Below, piece after piece: positions 11,741 to 22,176 of a stretch of 64,000 nt of DNA. The stretch is taken from positions 310,001 to 374,000 of the forward strand of contig JACGCM010000146.1 in assembly GCA_014058105.1 (NCBI GenBank). The letters run 5' to 3'. A model generated the notes under the pieces. That model saw only the letters and a program-made list of their open reading frames with translations, was not told the origin of the DNA and made no database searches. The stretch is from Kingdonia uniflora (lineage: Eukaryota; Streptophyta; Magnoliopsida; Ranunculales; Circaeasteraceae). The position numbers and the translations under genes were made by a program. The stretch's first letter is position 1; each line of letters begins with the position of its first letter.

Positions 11741-12728
11741 CTCTAATAAATAATAAGGAACTGATTATCTACCTTGAAGTTATAGATATTTCTCTCAGTT
11801 CGATTCCCATTCGACTTGAAGGGAAACTTGAGAAACTAGGCTACTTCATCAGCAAAACCCTTACTCCAACAAAAACGAGGTACTCTTAAATTAAGAAACT
11901 TCTTCCCACTCTTGTTTATACTGCACAAAAACTCAAGCACTACTTCCAAGCTCATTCAGTTAAAGTCACGACGAACTACCCACTTTGGGAGGCTCTGTCC
12001 AAGAAAGAAAAATCAAGGAGAGTGCAACAATGGTCAGTTAGTTTGGGAGAACATGATATCAAGTTCGAAAAACGTTATTCTGAAAAGGGTCAGGCCGTTG
12101 CCAATTTTCTCATAAATTTTCTAGTGGAAGATCCCGAGTGGGAGGAGCATGATCCTAATCTTATAGGGGAAGTTACAGAAGATCCACCCCCCAAAGCATT
12201 TGACGAGCAAGCTAAATGGATTATAAAAGACTACTTACAGATAGATTAGCAGGACCCGCAGGGTATGGAATTGGAATCGTATTGATTACCCCTTTCAATG
12301 ACAGAATTAAGAAATCAATCTACTTGGATTATGAGGCTTCAAACAATGTCACCAAGTACGAATCTCTCATTCATGGACTCGACCTCGCTCATGAGCTCGG
12401 CATCCCCAAACTCTTAGTTTACACAGATTCACTACTCATCATCCACCATTACTCTGAGCAATACAAGTTGAATGACAAGATGATCAAATACTTAGCCTTT
12501 ATTACAGATAGGATGAGCAAGTTCACGCAAGCAACTCTTGATTATCTTCCAAGAGGAAAAAATAGACACACCGATTCCTTGGCATATCTAGCCTGGGTCT
12601 TAGGCTCAGAAGCTCGATATCTCCAGATCAAAGTGATTTCAACCCCCAGTATTGATCATATTTTTGTATGCACGATCAACATTGGTGGCGATAAAGGGGG
12701 AGACGACGATTGGCGAAAGCTTTTTTAA
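11740..12728 (+). pseudogene. Dual RNase H of E2
   Basis: The ancestral RNase H is at about 11750-12060 (FISKTLTPTKTRY, KLKHYFQAHSVKVTTNYPL, WSVSLGEHDIKFE). The second, plant-type RNase H is in the open frame 12216-12728, with LAGPAGYGIGIVLITP, YESLIHGLDLAHELGIPKLL, VYTDSLL and RHTDSLAYLAWVLG. The DG of the usual TDGSAG start is lost at the frame break near 12240. Tandem RNase H domains support Tat lineage. Confidence 0.86.
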
Positions 12729-12739
12729 CTTTATTTTAG

Positions 12740-13130
12740 AATCAAAAGTAAATACGAAGGACCACTTCCAGCAGATCCGAAAGAGCACCGACAGCTGACT
12801 TAAAGCGCTACACTAATCAAAATGGTACCTTATACCACCGTTTAGTCTCGAGGTCTTACTTATCCAAGCAGAAAGTGGACGAGATGCCTCGCGATCTACA
12901 TGAAGAGACTTGTCGTTCTCATGTCGCAGGTTGATAACATGTAAACAGATCCATTCCACAAGGAGTTTTCTAGCCCAACATGCGCAAACAAGCAAAAGAG
13001 TATTCACGCAAATGTGACGCATGCCAACGACATGGATTGATGATCCGCGCCCCTGCGCTCAAAATCCATGTATGCAAGGTGTTTTGGCCATTCAAAAGAT
13101 GGGCACTCAATCTTGTCAGCGAATTCCCTA
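12740..13130 (+). pseudogene. Integrase of E2, C-terminally deleted
   Basis: The zinc-binding part is present (SHVAG..., RKCDACQRHG at about 13005-13040), then PFKRWALNLVSEFP (first core Asp replaced by Asn). The sequence breaks at about 13130 and runs straight into CTAAATCTCTGAGATTAAAA, which belongs to the tandem repeats found downstream of integrase in E1. The rest of the catalytic core and the C-terminal domain are deleted, so E2 could not integrate on its own. Confidence 0.83.
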
Positions 13131-13400
13131 AATCTCTGAGATTAAAACTAAGGTAACACTTGTTTAACATCAAGGACTCTACCAGACATAAGATAAAGCA
13201 AAGGTAAAACTAGCTTTTATCTACCTCAATATGGCTGCGACATCATACCAGTTAAATCAAGGATAATACTTGGTTTGGTTGACTTTACTAAATCTCTGTG
13301 ATTAAAACTAAGGTAACACTTGTTTTACATCAAAAACTCTAACAGACATAAGATAAAGCAAAGGTTATACTATTTTTCATCTCTCAACTTGTCTGTAGCA
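13131..13400 (+). repeat. Tandem repeats of E2 downstream of integrase
   Basis: Units built around GATTAAAACTAAGGTAACAC and AGATAAAGCAAAGGTAAAAC recur about 170 bp apart (13138-13240 and 13300-13400), a two-copy higher-order repeat. The same motif family forms a longer array in E1 (21648-22135). Confidence 0.8.
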
Positions 13401-13433
13401 GCTACTTTTTATTTCAGGTTACATATACAACTT

Positions 13434-16400
13434 TTACAATTGATCCTTTTTTGCTGTTGGGATGTCAACTACGCTTTCCTCTGAATTAGCAGGTCAATCA
13501 GCCTTAAATTCTTGAGCTCCCCCTGCAATAGGAGGTTGATCAGCCATAAATTCTTGAGCTCGAGCAGTCACGACAATCCTGCCATGCTCTATTAATTCAG
13601 CAAGTCAAAGGCTTAAATCCGTTTCCATGAACAACATACAATTTCCTCGATCTATATCAGCTCTGCAAATATATCCCTTATCTGAAAGATAGTTGAACAA
13701 GGTATCTCTTTATGACTCAAGCCTTTTTACCTCCTCTACAAAATAGGCAATGACTGCCCTTAGCAATTCTGAGTGCGATGCCTCGGTTATAACCGACCTA
13801 GAGAAATTTGCTCTAGCCTTCTGAAGGTGTTCTTTCGACTTCACATACTGTTCTTTTAGCCATGTTATTTCTCTATCTACTCAATCTGTAAAAGTAATTT
13901 TCTCTTCCAATTTTTGTCGACTTTCGTTGATTCAGCTCGATTAATCGTCTCCAAATCGGCCACCTGAGCACGAAGTAACTCAATCTCTCTGTTTAGTTCT
14001 TCCATATCCAAAAACTTCTGTAACATTTTTTCTTTCTGCTATATCAAAATATCTTTCCCTCTGATTGCACGCTCTAACCCTTGTTCCCTGGAAAGAGCAG
14101 CATCCAGCTTCCTTTCGCTCTCCCTCAACCGCTCAACTCCTTTTCGCACATGACCTTGAATTTGAGCGATATCCCCCCTGCAGCTCTCTTATTCGAGCTG
14201 ATAGGCTGACTACATCTCCTTGTACAAGGGAGACCTTGACATTATTTTTATTCTTCCTCGAGCGCTCTCCGGCCTCAGTGTGTCTGGCACATGAATTGGC
14301 CTGTGCTAATTCGGTCTTCAATTGCGCCACTTTTTCGTTCAACTCATCACACTTACGCTGTACCATCCAAAATTCAAAATCTTTGGCAGGTAAATCTGTA
14401 TTCAATTGTTCAACTGCAACTTCAGACGCAGATAGATCGTCTCGAGCTCTCTTCAGCTCGTTATCTTTATCACCCAATTTCTTTTTCAATCTTTCCAGCT
14501 CACTCCTGCTATTCACTAGATCAGCTTGAGTTTGCTTATGATTGTTAGTTTTCTTGATCAAATCATTATTCAGACTGGCCATCGACCGATTTAAACCTTC
14601 CTTCAATTTTTCTAACGCCTGTATACGGTAACAAGCCATGTCAGCCTCCCTATTCTTTACCATTAGTGCATCATTTTGGCTTTTGAGTTTTGCTGCATGC
14701 TCTCTTAACTTCGCGAGCTCTTTTTGCTTTTTCTCAATTTCGGCATCCTTCTCCACGATTTGCCAAGGTAGGTCAACAGCAGTCTGTGCTGCCTCAACAA
14801 ACTTGATGTGTACCTTTACACGTTAATCTTCTCTATCTTCATTTGCCTCTCTCATCCTATCAAACTCCTCTACAAATTCTTGGTTACATTGGCGTGCATC
14901 ACCTTCGCACAAGCGAGCCGACTCCAATTTGATTTATACATTATCTCAAGTTTGATTCAGAATACTCAGTCACCATATATGACTCATTACTAACAAGATA
15001 TGTATTTTTTGACATCTACCGTGTAAAACTACATCTAAACTTAAGGTCGAATTAGAATCTTAGATGGATGCCCCATAACACATACTTCCAAGTCTAAGGT
15101 ACACATTTTCTATATTTTAAATTTGTCAATACTTTGATATTTCCTGTGCGACATTTCATTGCCATTGCCCTAAGCCGATAACAAGTTTTTGGTCTATCTC
15201 TATGCTCTATCTATTACTTTGTAGCTCTATAATAATGAAGCATTCAAATCAAATATTTCTTGCTCTGTTCTAGCCTGTAGCTCCACTTGCGAAGACAACA
15301 GGGACGCTGAGGCTTCTCTCTCCTAAGAAAACTCAGCCTCTAAATCTTTTATTCAGAGGCGTATGTCCTTAAGTTTCTACAACAAGGTTTACGAAAGCAA
15401 CTTAGCGTACATAATTATATCCAACAAAAAAACATCCAATCAATTTACAAACATTCCCAAATATTCATACAATCACAAAACCATCGCATTACTCTACCTT
15501 CTCAGTTTCCCCTTCTGGATGCTCGTTGTCATCCCCTTGGTTGTCTTTCACCATTTGAGATGAAACACCGTCCAAGCCATCCACAACGCCAACAACAACA
15601 TCTTTAATCTCTTCATTTTCCTCCTTCTCCACATAGGTGTCCCCCTAATGGCATCTACCTTATCCTCATAATATAATTTTGACATAAGGTGGCGCCCAAG
15701 TCTGTTACGCTCAGCTACCACCTCCTTCAAATTTGCTCTCACTTCCGCATGTAGATTGTTGATCTTTACCACTTACGAAGCCTTCAGAACCTCCATCCAT
15801 TTTCCCTCCTTAATCAGATCAGTTTTCAATCGAGCTGCGTTCCTTTCGAGCTCAACCTTCTTCCTCTTTAGCTCAACTCTCTCCTCCTCGACCCCTAGGC
15901 ATATTCCCTTCATCAGACGAGTGGCCTATAAAAACAAACAAATTGACCTTATTGATTAACTCAAATCATAATACAGAAATTCATTACAATACATATTCGA
16001 ACATATGAACCTACCATTTTTCTCATCTCCTCCCCCCCCCATAGAGAGCTGCCAACCTAGCTTTTTTCTCTACCTCTTTCAAATCGCCCTCCACAACAGG
16101 TCAATCTCCTACGACCTTCACCCCCAACATGTTAGAAGGTTCAACCCTTCTTTTTTTCATGGCCTCACCACTTCCCGTGGTTCCAGAGGTTGGAAGATGC
16201 TTCAACATTTGCTTCTTGGAAAATATTCAAGGTAATTTGCTCAACATAGTGGACTCAGGTAACCCTGTACAGCCCACCCCAAGGGGCTTGGGGAAATTGA
16301 CTCGCCTTTCCCCATCAGTTCCCTTCTTCTTACTACCTTCAACACTCGTCATTAGCCTCGTCAATTGAGATTTTTGAACTTTTTTGGCTCGACTGTTAAC

Positions 16401-17357
16401 ACGCTTATTCCTGCTAATGCCAAGTTCTTCTAGCACAGCCTTGAGCTCTGTATCTTCTTGAGCAAGTATATCCAACAACGACTCTTTCCTCCCTACCTGA
16501 GATTTCTGAGCTGTCATTCACAAAACATTATCATCCGCAAAGCATCATACAATTTCAACTATCAATCTCATACATTATATATTGTTATACTTACTTTTTT
16601 TTACAGTCATAAATAGAAGTTCCATGGTTTCTTCATCATCTCTCTAAAGGAAATCACTCGTCACCTATATCATATTATCATTCCAAGGTTGACCTGTTGA
16701 GTTTAAATTGAAGAAGCGAGGTCGTGTCGAGCTAGCAAAGAAATATGCCCCTCCACTTGCAGAATAGTTTTTTACCCCATAAAACTGCAAAACATCCTTA
16801 GAGGATATCCTCCGCCTTCTCTCATCACCTTCCCACCGTGTATTCAGAGGTTCACAAATACTTGTCATCTCCCACATGTTCCCGTTTATCTGAACGGGAC
16901 ATGCCCCAATGAGATTCATAATCCCTTTCGCCAGATTGCTAAGGGGAAGACTCAACCCGTACTTCAACTGAGACAAGTAACATAAAAAACCCTTTGAAAG
17001 TTCACTCTGAGCATTCCTATTAAAATACTCCAAAGAGATCGATTCATCAATACCCTTATCCCTTTTCTCCCTCGTCAGATCAGCCAACAAATAAAAATAT
17101 TCCTCTCCCGTTGCTACAGTGCAGTACCTAAATTTCCTATCGGCGTATTCGATACAGTTACCCCATCTACCTCCTACAAAAACCTTGGCCTTGTAAAACT
17201 CTTTGAATACATCCGAGCGAGGAGGATAGGATACTAATCTTCTAGGGAAATCTAAAAATTGATCAACACCTACTTCTTCCTCACTTTCAGACATTTCAGT
17301 CTCAGACTCAGCTGATCGACCAGATGTCGATGCCTAATTTATAGGGGAACTCACCAT
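13434..17357 (-). pseudogene. Antisense gene C of E2: spliced, coiled-coil protein
   Basis: Read leftward from an ATG at 17357, with an upstream leader ORF at 17601-17786. The first coding block (17294-16665) has VGVDQFLDFPRRLVSYP, PRSDVFKEFYKAKVFVGG and LIGACPVQINGNMWE. After a GTAAGT intron at 16594-16511 comes KSQVGRKESLLDILAQEDTE, then a second intron (16014-15926, donor GTAGGT), then coiled coil. The open block 14756-14133 is an almost pure coiled coil (about 200 residues, rich in Lys, Glu and Leu). The end matches E1 at VTAR..EFMA..PPI, with stop at 13436. Introns and blocks match E1. I know of no function. Antisense ORFs here are known for Grande/Retand-type Tat elements. Internal stops (for example 15720-15560) inactivate this copy. 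Confidence 0.72.
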
Positions 17358-18318
17358 ATCAACTACAAAAAATGATTTTTATCCTACACAAACTCTCCTC
17401 ACGATCAACCTACATACCGGTCAAGGTATCTATTATTATCTTTTGCATATACATCACTTGCATACAAATATATTCATACATCATATACCACACTAGTTTT
17501 CATAGATTGCTATAAATAGTAATTTTTAGATTTGCCTAAATACAGAGTATGATTTAAAAAAAAAGAAACATACGTACAACACAAATCCTCTTTTAACCTT
17601 TTATGTCGGAATATGAATCCGAGGCAGCGCCAAATCTTTCACCCATAGCACCGCTGTATAACAACTTTTGTGACTCATCTCAGCAACTCTCACATACTTA
17701 GACTGTTGATCACTTTCGATTAAGTCCTCATGAGTTTCTCTGCTATTTTTGTCGTTCTTCTTCCTTCCTCTCTCACTGTTCTTCAAGTTTTCAGAAGTTA
17801 AGAAACATTTACATGACGAAAATGAAGCAGTATTTATATTTCTTCTTTCTAACTACTGGTAGTTATTGAGTCTCGAACGAGCCGTCCTCAGTTTTGGAAC
17901 TGAGGCATCCCTCCCACTACCCATGTCAGATGTCTTGTTCATTTTCGGTGCAAATACTTTCCCATCATGGCCCTTTACCTTATTATTAACCTAACCACAC
18001 TCATGATAACAAACTCTTGCATGCAATAGGGTTTTCACAACTTTTACCCAAGGAAAAAAATTAGAAGCTCCCTGCTTTCTCTATGGTTGTTTCTTCTACT
18101 TATAGCAGCAATGACGTTATTTCCGAAGCTCTCATAACAAATTTTTAATAACAAAATTTTAAATATTTTCAAATTCATTTTTCATAACAGATGCAAACAG
18201 TATTCGCAATAATAGAAGATCTATTTAAATTTTATTCCCATTCTACTTCTTTTAAATTATTCAAACTCAAATGATTACATACATGCATTTTACTCTTATT
18301 TATATTATTTTCTTTTCT

Positions 18319-18681
18319 TCATATATAATTACACCTAAAGTAACCTTGATGATCTGGGGAACCACATCCGATCAAATATCCTCCAGTAATCCTTACATCT
18401 TCCAATTCGATCTCACCTACAGCAAGCTTTCTCACATAAACTTTTCGAGCTGCATGATCCCTCCCAATGACATTCATTTCTCGGAACATCTCTTCATAAA
18501 AATGACGTTCATACTCGCACTCCCACCCAATCCCATTTAAACTTTCTAGTTGCACATCCCTCACTGGCAACTCAGTGTCATAATCAAACAATCCAAAAAT
18601 TCTTTCCCGCACTTCGGCTATTTTTATCGCCAACCACCCCTCGGCGGCATAACAAATTCTCTCAGATCGAGTCCAAACCAT
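18319..18681 (-). CDS. Antisense ORF B of E2 (120 aa, unknown)
   Basis: Open frame from ATG 18681, with start MVWTRSERICYAAEGWLAIK, then a Glu/Arg-rich middle (WECEYERHFYEEMFREMNV) and an end with EDVRITGGYLIGCG. The E1 copy at 49207-48854 begins MVRTRSKRVRHAAEGRLAIK and shares the whole layout, so this frame was under selection in the family. A TATA-like box (TATAAATATG on the - strand, 18719-18728) lies about 40 bp upstream in E2 and at the same distance in E1. The frame is intact here. Not similar to any protein I recognise. It may be distantly related to ORF A (both start MV-TR and end in a GG/AG turn). Confidence 0.6.
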   Translation of the reverse strand: MVWTRSERICYAAEGWLAIKIAEVRERIFGLFDYDTELPVRDVQLESLNGIGWECEYERHFYEEMFREMNVIGRDHAARKVYVRKLAVGEIELEDVRITGGYLIGCGSPDHQGYFRCNYI

Positions 18682-19627
18682 TCTTATTTCCTTCCTCTTA
18701 CTTATAATTCATTTCTCCCATATTTATACATTTTTACTACCGATCCCCACAAGTCGTGACATAATCATATTATATCGTGATAGAAACCCTAATATCTTAA
18801 GAAAAGTTATTTGAACATGTCTCTCCCTATCGACCTCAGTTGTTTTCTCCGATTCCAAATTGAGTTTATTCTTTCCAAATCTTATATTCTAGAACGACCT
18901 CTCTGAGATTGATTCTTCATTATGACACTTTTATACTTTTCTCTACCCTACAGTTTTAGTATACAGATCGTATCATATTTGACAGTTACATAAATATTAT
19001 TACTTTATAAGCAAATTTCTATAGTTCGATTATAATGAAAAAAAATATACTTTTTGATCTCATACATTTCATTTCATACAATATTCGAAAGTCTTCGGTT
19101 CATACAACTCGACTTCTAAAGTTATTCGATTCTATATCAACACAGAGTTTGGATAGCAAAATTTTATTCATATTGAAACAAATTACAAGTGTTTTTTCAA
19201 ATAGCATTCTTTCAAATACTCAACATCAGGTACTTTATAGATAATATGTTTTTCAAGTGTTTTTATAGCTAACTAGTCTTTCAGGCACTGCAAAACATTA
19301 AATCCTTCAGTTCGTCCTACTTCAGTGATTTTTCACCCTGATGCAAAGTAGACATTGGAAACAACTAGTATCCTCCCTCTCATGAGTTTGGTCAAAGTCC
19401 AGATAAAATTTAAATGGAAACTATGAAAGCAGGAGACTCAGTACTTTAATCAACTCTTCAAACTGAAGGTCTTCTCACCGTAAAGTAGTGATGGAAGTTC
19501 AGAAGTAGACTTCCACTCTCAATCTTCCTCCTCCACTACCATTTCCGCCTCTCCAATGACCACCATCCTCGTAGAGTTGGTAAAGATGAAGAGGGCTCGA
19601 TCTTAGAATCTATTCGAGTGCAAGACA

Positions 19628-19930
19628 TTAGCGCAACTGCCCCGCAGTCACGCCTATCCTTGCATATGCCTGCCTAACTTTGTCTTCCGTAAGAGTGCGG
19701 AGAGAAACCCAGCGATGCTTTCCTGTTAAGATAACATGGTAAAACCTCCATCTACAATAATACTCCTCCTCAGCTTCAGTCGCTTCATTTTCTGATCTTC
19801 CTTGATACGTCAGAGGAACATGAACAGGAGTAGGATTCTCCAATGACTGATCCTCAAAATACTTCAACTTCAACCTCAACATTTCAGAAGCAATTTTCTC
19901 CTCAAGAACCATTCTACGGGTCTTCACCAT
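19628..19930 (-). CDS. Antisense ORF A of E2 (about 100 aa, unknown)
   Basis: From ATG 19930 the frame reads MVKTRRMVLEEKIASEMLRL, then YFEDQSLENPTPVHVPLTYQ, an acidic patch, and TEDKVRQAYARIGVTAG. The E1 counterpart starts at 50286 with MVKTRLMVY and shares YFGDQSLEMATP and the acidic patch, with stops. A TATA-like box TATATAAATAG (- strand, 19998-20008) lies about 70 bp upstream, and the E1 copy has ATATAAATAG at the same distance. I start at 19930 rather than at the earlier in-frame ATG at 19981 because the match to E1 begins there. Function unknown. Confidence 0.58.
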   Translation of the reverse strand: MVKTRRMVLEEKIASEMLRLKLKYFEDQSLENPTPVHVPLTYQGRSENEATEAEEEYYCRWRFYHVILTGKHRWVSLRTLTEDKVRQAYARIGVTAGQLR

Positions 19931-19997
19931 CTTCAACAATTTTAGAGAATATTGCAACAGAACAAACGTACTTTGCCACAAACCTCGGTACAGGTAC

Positions 19998-20008
19998 TAT
20001 TTATATAA
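19998..20008 (-). promoter_or_regulatory. TATA-like box for antisense ORF A
   Basis: TATATAAATAG on the - strand about 70 bp before the ATG of ORF A and about 265 bp inside the 3' LTR. It is conserved in E1 (50354-50363). In AT-rich DNA such boxes arise by chance. The conserved position is the argument. Confidence 0.5.
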
Positions 20009-20257
20009 CCCAACAATTATTATACATGAACTATTTCGCAAGCGTCATCATTTATTACAAACAAAACTCTTCAAACCCTAACCATCGTGTACATTAATTG
20101 TCCCATCAAACATTCAATGCATGTACATCCTCCCATAACACGCGCAGTTTCCATGCAGTCAAACACCATCATTACTTCCATCATTATTCAACTTTCCAAC
20201 CCGAATACCTATATAGCCAAAAATACTTTTTCAACCAAAGCCACTCGTGACTTCGGC

Positions 20258-20271
20258 TGTGAGGGGGCGAT
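20258..20271 (+). promoter_or_regulatory. Polypurine tract of E2
   Basis: GTGAGGGGGCGAT lies just before the 3' LTR start TGTAGGGG. E1 has GCGAGGGGGCGAT at 50608-50620. This is the expected site of plus-strand priming, although it is interrupted by a C and T close to the LTR. Confidence 0.7.
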
Positions 20272-20886
20272 TGTAGGGGCCTACCCCTCGATCTTACCTA
20301 AATTGAGCTATCTTTAGCTTGAACTACCTCCATGAAAGATCCACGTATTCTCCACATGACTCCTCCAGTCAACATTGCTACTAAATCCACGAACAAATGA
20401 AAGACGTGGGTCAAGCTCAAACAGAAAAACCTAGACAAGTCAAAGCCACCTGTCTCTCACGAACTCAACAGTTACTCAATCAGCTGCCACTAATAACATT
20501 ATTTTGAGAATGTACTTCAGCACGATGAAGAACTGTGGAGAAGGCCTTTATAAAGAAGAAGTTCTAAAAGAGACGAGGACAAGAAAATTATATGAGAAAA
20601 CACCAAGAAAACTATATTTTCTAGATTCTCAAACATCTAATTTCTTATTCACAAGATCAAGCATTTCTAGGTCAAGAGATTACTTGTAATAAGATATCAG
20701 CATCAAGTAATAAACGTTACTATTATAAAAATTCTCAGCCCAAGGTCGTAGTTTTTTACCTATTCATAGGTTTTCCACGCTAAACACATGTGTCATTTAT
20801 TGCTTTCTATTAAATTTTTGTCATAGGTACATTTGTGTAAGAGCTAATTCTAAGCCACTTCGAGCTTACAGAATTAGGCCATTATA
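20272..20886 (+). repeat. 3' LTR of E2
   Basis: The 615-bp repeat begins TGTAGGGGCCTACCCC and ends GGCCATTATA, followed by the target duplicate GTAGC. About 50 bp longer than the 5' LTR, so indels have accumulated since insertion. Confidence 0.92.
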
Positions 20887-20891
20887 GTAGC

Positions 20892-21540
20892 CTTCTTCAA
20901 CAGATACAGCATCATCCACTCACTATCCAATCCATACTACCCTTAAGATAATGGCAAAGCTGAAATCATCAATAAAACTATAGTAGATGAACTCAAGAAA
21001 GGCTTCAATCATAAAAAAAAGGAAATTGGATTCAGGAACTTCCTCACGGCATATGGGTATACCGTACAACTCATGTCAATTAGCTGGTTGTTCCCCCTTC
21101 CTCTTGGCTTATGGCACAAAAGATGTCATTCAAACAGAGTATCACCATCCTATCATAGATCACGAGCTTACAGACGAAGAAAATGAGTTTGAGTTGGCTT
21201 GGAATATCAACTGTATTGATGAAACTAGGGAACACGCGATTGCCAACCTAGGTCGATATTCCAATATGCTAGCTAGCTCGTACAACAGTAGAGTACGAAG
21301 TCGTGTGTTTTAAGTCGATGATCTCGTCCTCTGAAAGATTCCACAATACATAAAATAAGCGCATGCCGAGAAATTGGCAAAAAATTAGGAAATCCCGTTC
21401 CTCATCATTGGTCAAACTGGTCTGGGATTAAACTATCTCATGACGAAGCAAAGAGTTCGAATCCCAAATCAATGGAATACTACGTGACCGAAATGGTATT
21501 ATCGTTAAGTCCCTAGTTTACCCATTTAAATATTCTCGTT
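20892..21540 (+). pseudogene. Integrase of E1, C-terminal part
   Basis: Continues the core split by E2: FFNRYSIIHSLSNPYYP, then a decayed NGKAE.INKTIVDELKKGF, GNWIQELPHGIWVYRTT (partly in another frame) and the open frame 20987-21313 with SPFLLAYGTKDV (normally PF.L.YG.EA) and an ELAWNINCIDETREHA tail. It confirms that E2 lies inside E1. Frameshifts and stops are frequent. Confidence 0.85.
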
Positions 21541-21647
21541 CTTTCCATTCCATAAACGAGATTTTAATCTCCATACAGTGTATATTCTTTTCTACTCAAT
21601 GAAAACTTCTAAATTTTTTCCCACATTACTCTCTATTTATGTAGACT

Positions 21648-22135
21648 CTGCTAAATCTCATAGATTGAAGCGAAGGTAATACTAGCTTTCGATCGATCCT
21701 CTATATATAGATTAAAGTAAAGGTAATATTAGCTTTCAATCGACCGCTATACATAGATTAAAGTAAAGGTAAAAATAGCTTTCAACCACCCATCTAAATT
21801 GATTAAAGCAAAGGTAATACTAGCTTTCAATCGGCCTCTAAATTGATTAAAGCAAAGGTAATACTTGCTTTTAATCAACCTCTATACATATATTGAAGCA
21901 GAGGTAATGCTAGTTTTTGATCACCCTCTATACACAGATTAAAGCAAATGTAATACTAACTTTTAATCGACATTTAAAACATAGATTAAAGCAAAGGTCA
22001 TACTAGCTTTCAATCACCCATCTATCCATATATATGTGCTTAAAACAAAGCTAATACTAGTTTTTAATCAAAGATCTCTAACAGACATAAGATAAAGCAA
22101 AGGTAAAACTAGCTTTCATCTCTCAATATGTCTGC
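21648..22135 (+). repeat. Tandem repeat array of E1
   Basis: About ten imperfect units of 44-50 bp, each of the form GATTAAAGCAAAGGTAATAC followed by TAGCTTTCAATCGACC and a CTCTATACATA spacer. The array sits between integrase and the antisense genes, the usual place for tandem repeats in Tat/Ogre elements. The last unit (GATAAAGCAAAGGTAAAAC) is the form also seen in E2. Confidence 0.88.
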
Positions 22136-22176
22136 AACTACAGGTTGCTTCTACAAGTTACTTCTACAAATTACTT

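Larger units (their letters stand above)
7872..20886 (+). mobile_element. Inner Tat-like Ty3/gypsy element E2
   Basis: This is a second member of the same family as E1, in the same orientation and inserted into E1's integrase. Target duplication GTAGC is exact at 7867-7871 and 20887-20891. LTRs are 566 and 615 bp. By eye the LTRs differ at about 10 of 98 positions in one compared stretch, so E2 looks somewhat younger than E1, as nesting requires. Gag, protease, RT and RNase H are better preserved than in E1. The integrase is cut short at about 13130 by a deletion that joins it to the tandem repeats. The antisense region is complete in order. Confidence 0.94.

Noticed and set aside
14065..14548. 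Forward-strand ORFs of 154 and 85 codons
   Set aside because: They are shadows of the reverse-strand coiled-coil ORF (14756-14133), whose composition and conservation in E1 mark it as the coding strand.
21648..22135. CRISPR array
   Set aside because: The repeats are direct and nearly contiguous, spacers are not unique, and the DNA is a plant retroelement. It is a retroelement tandem repeat.
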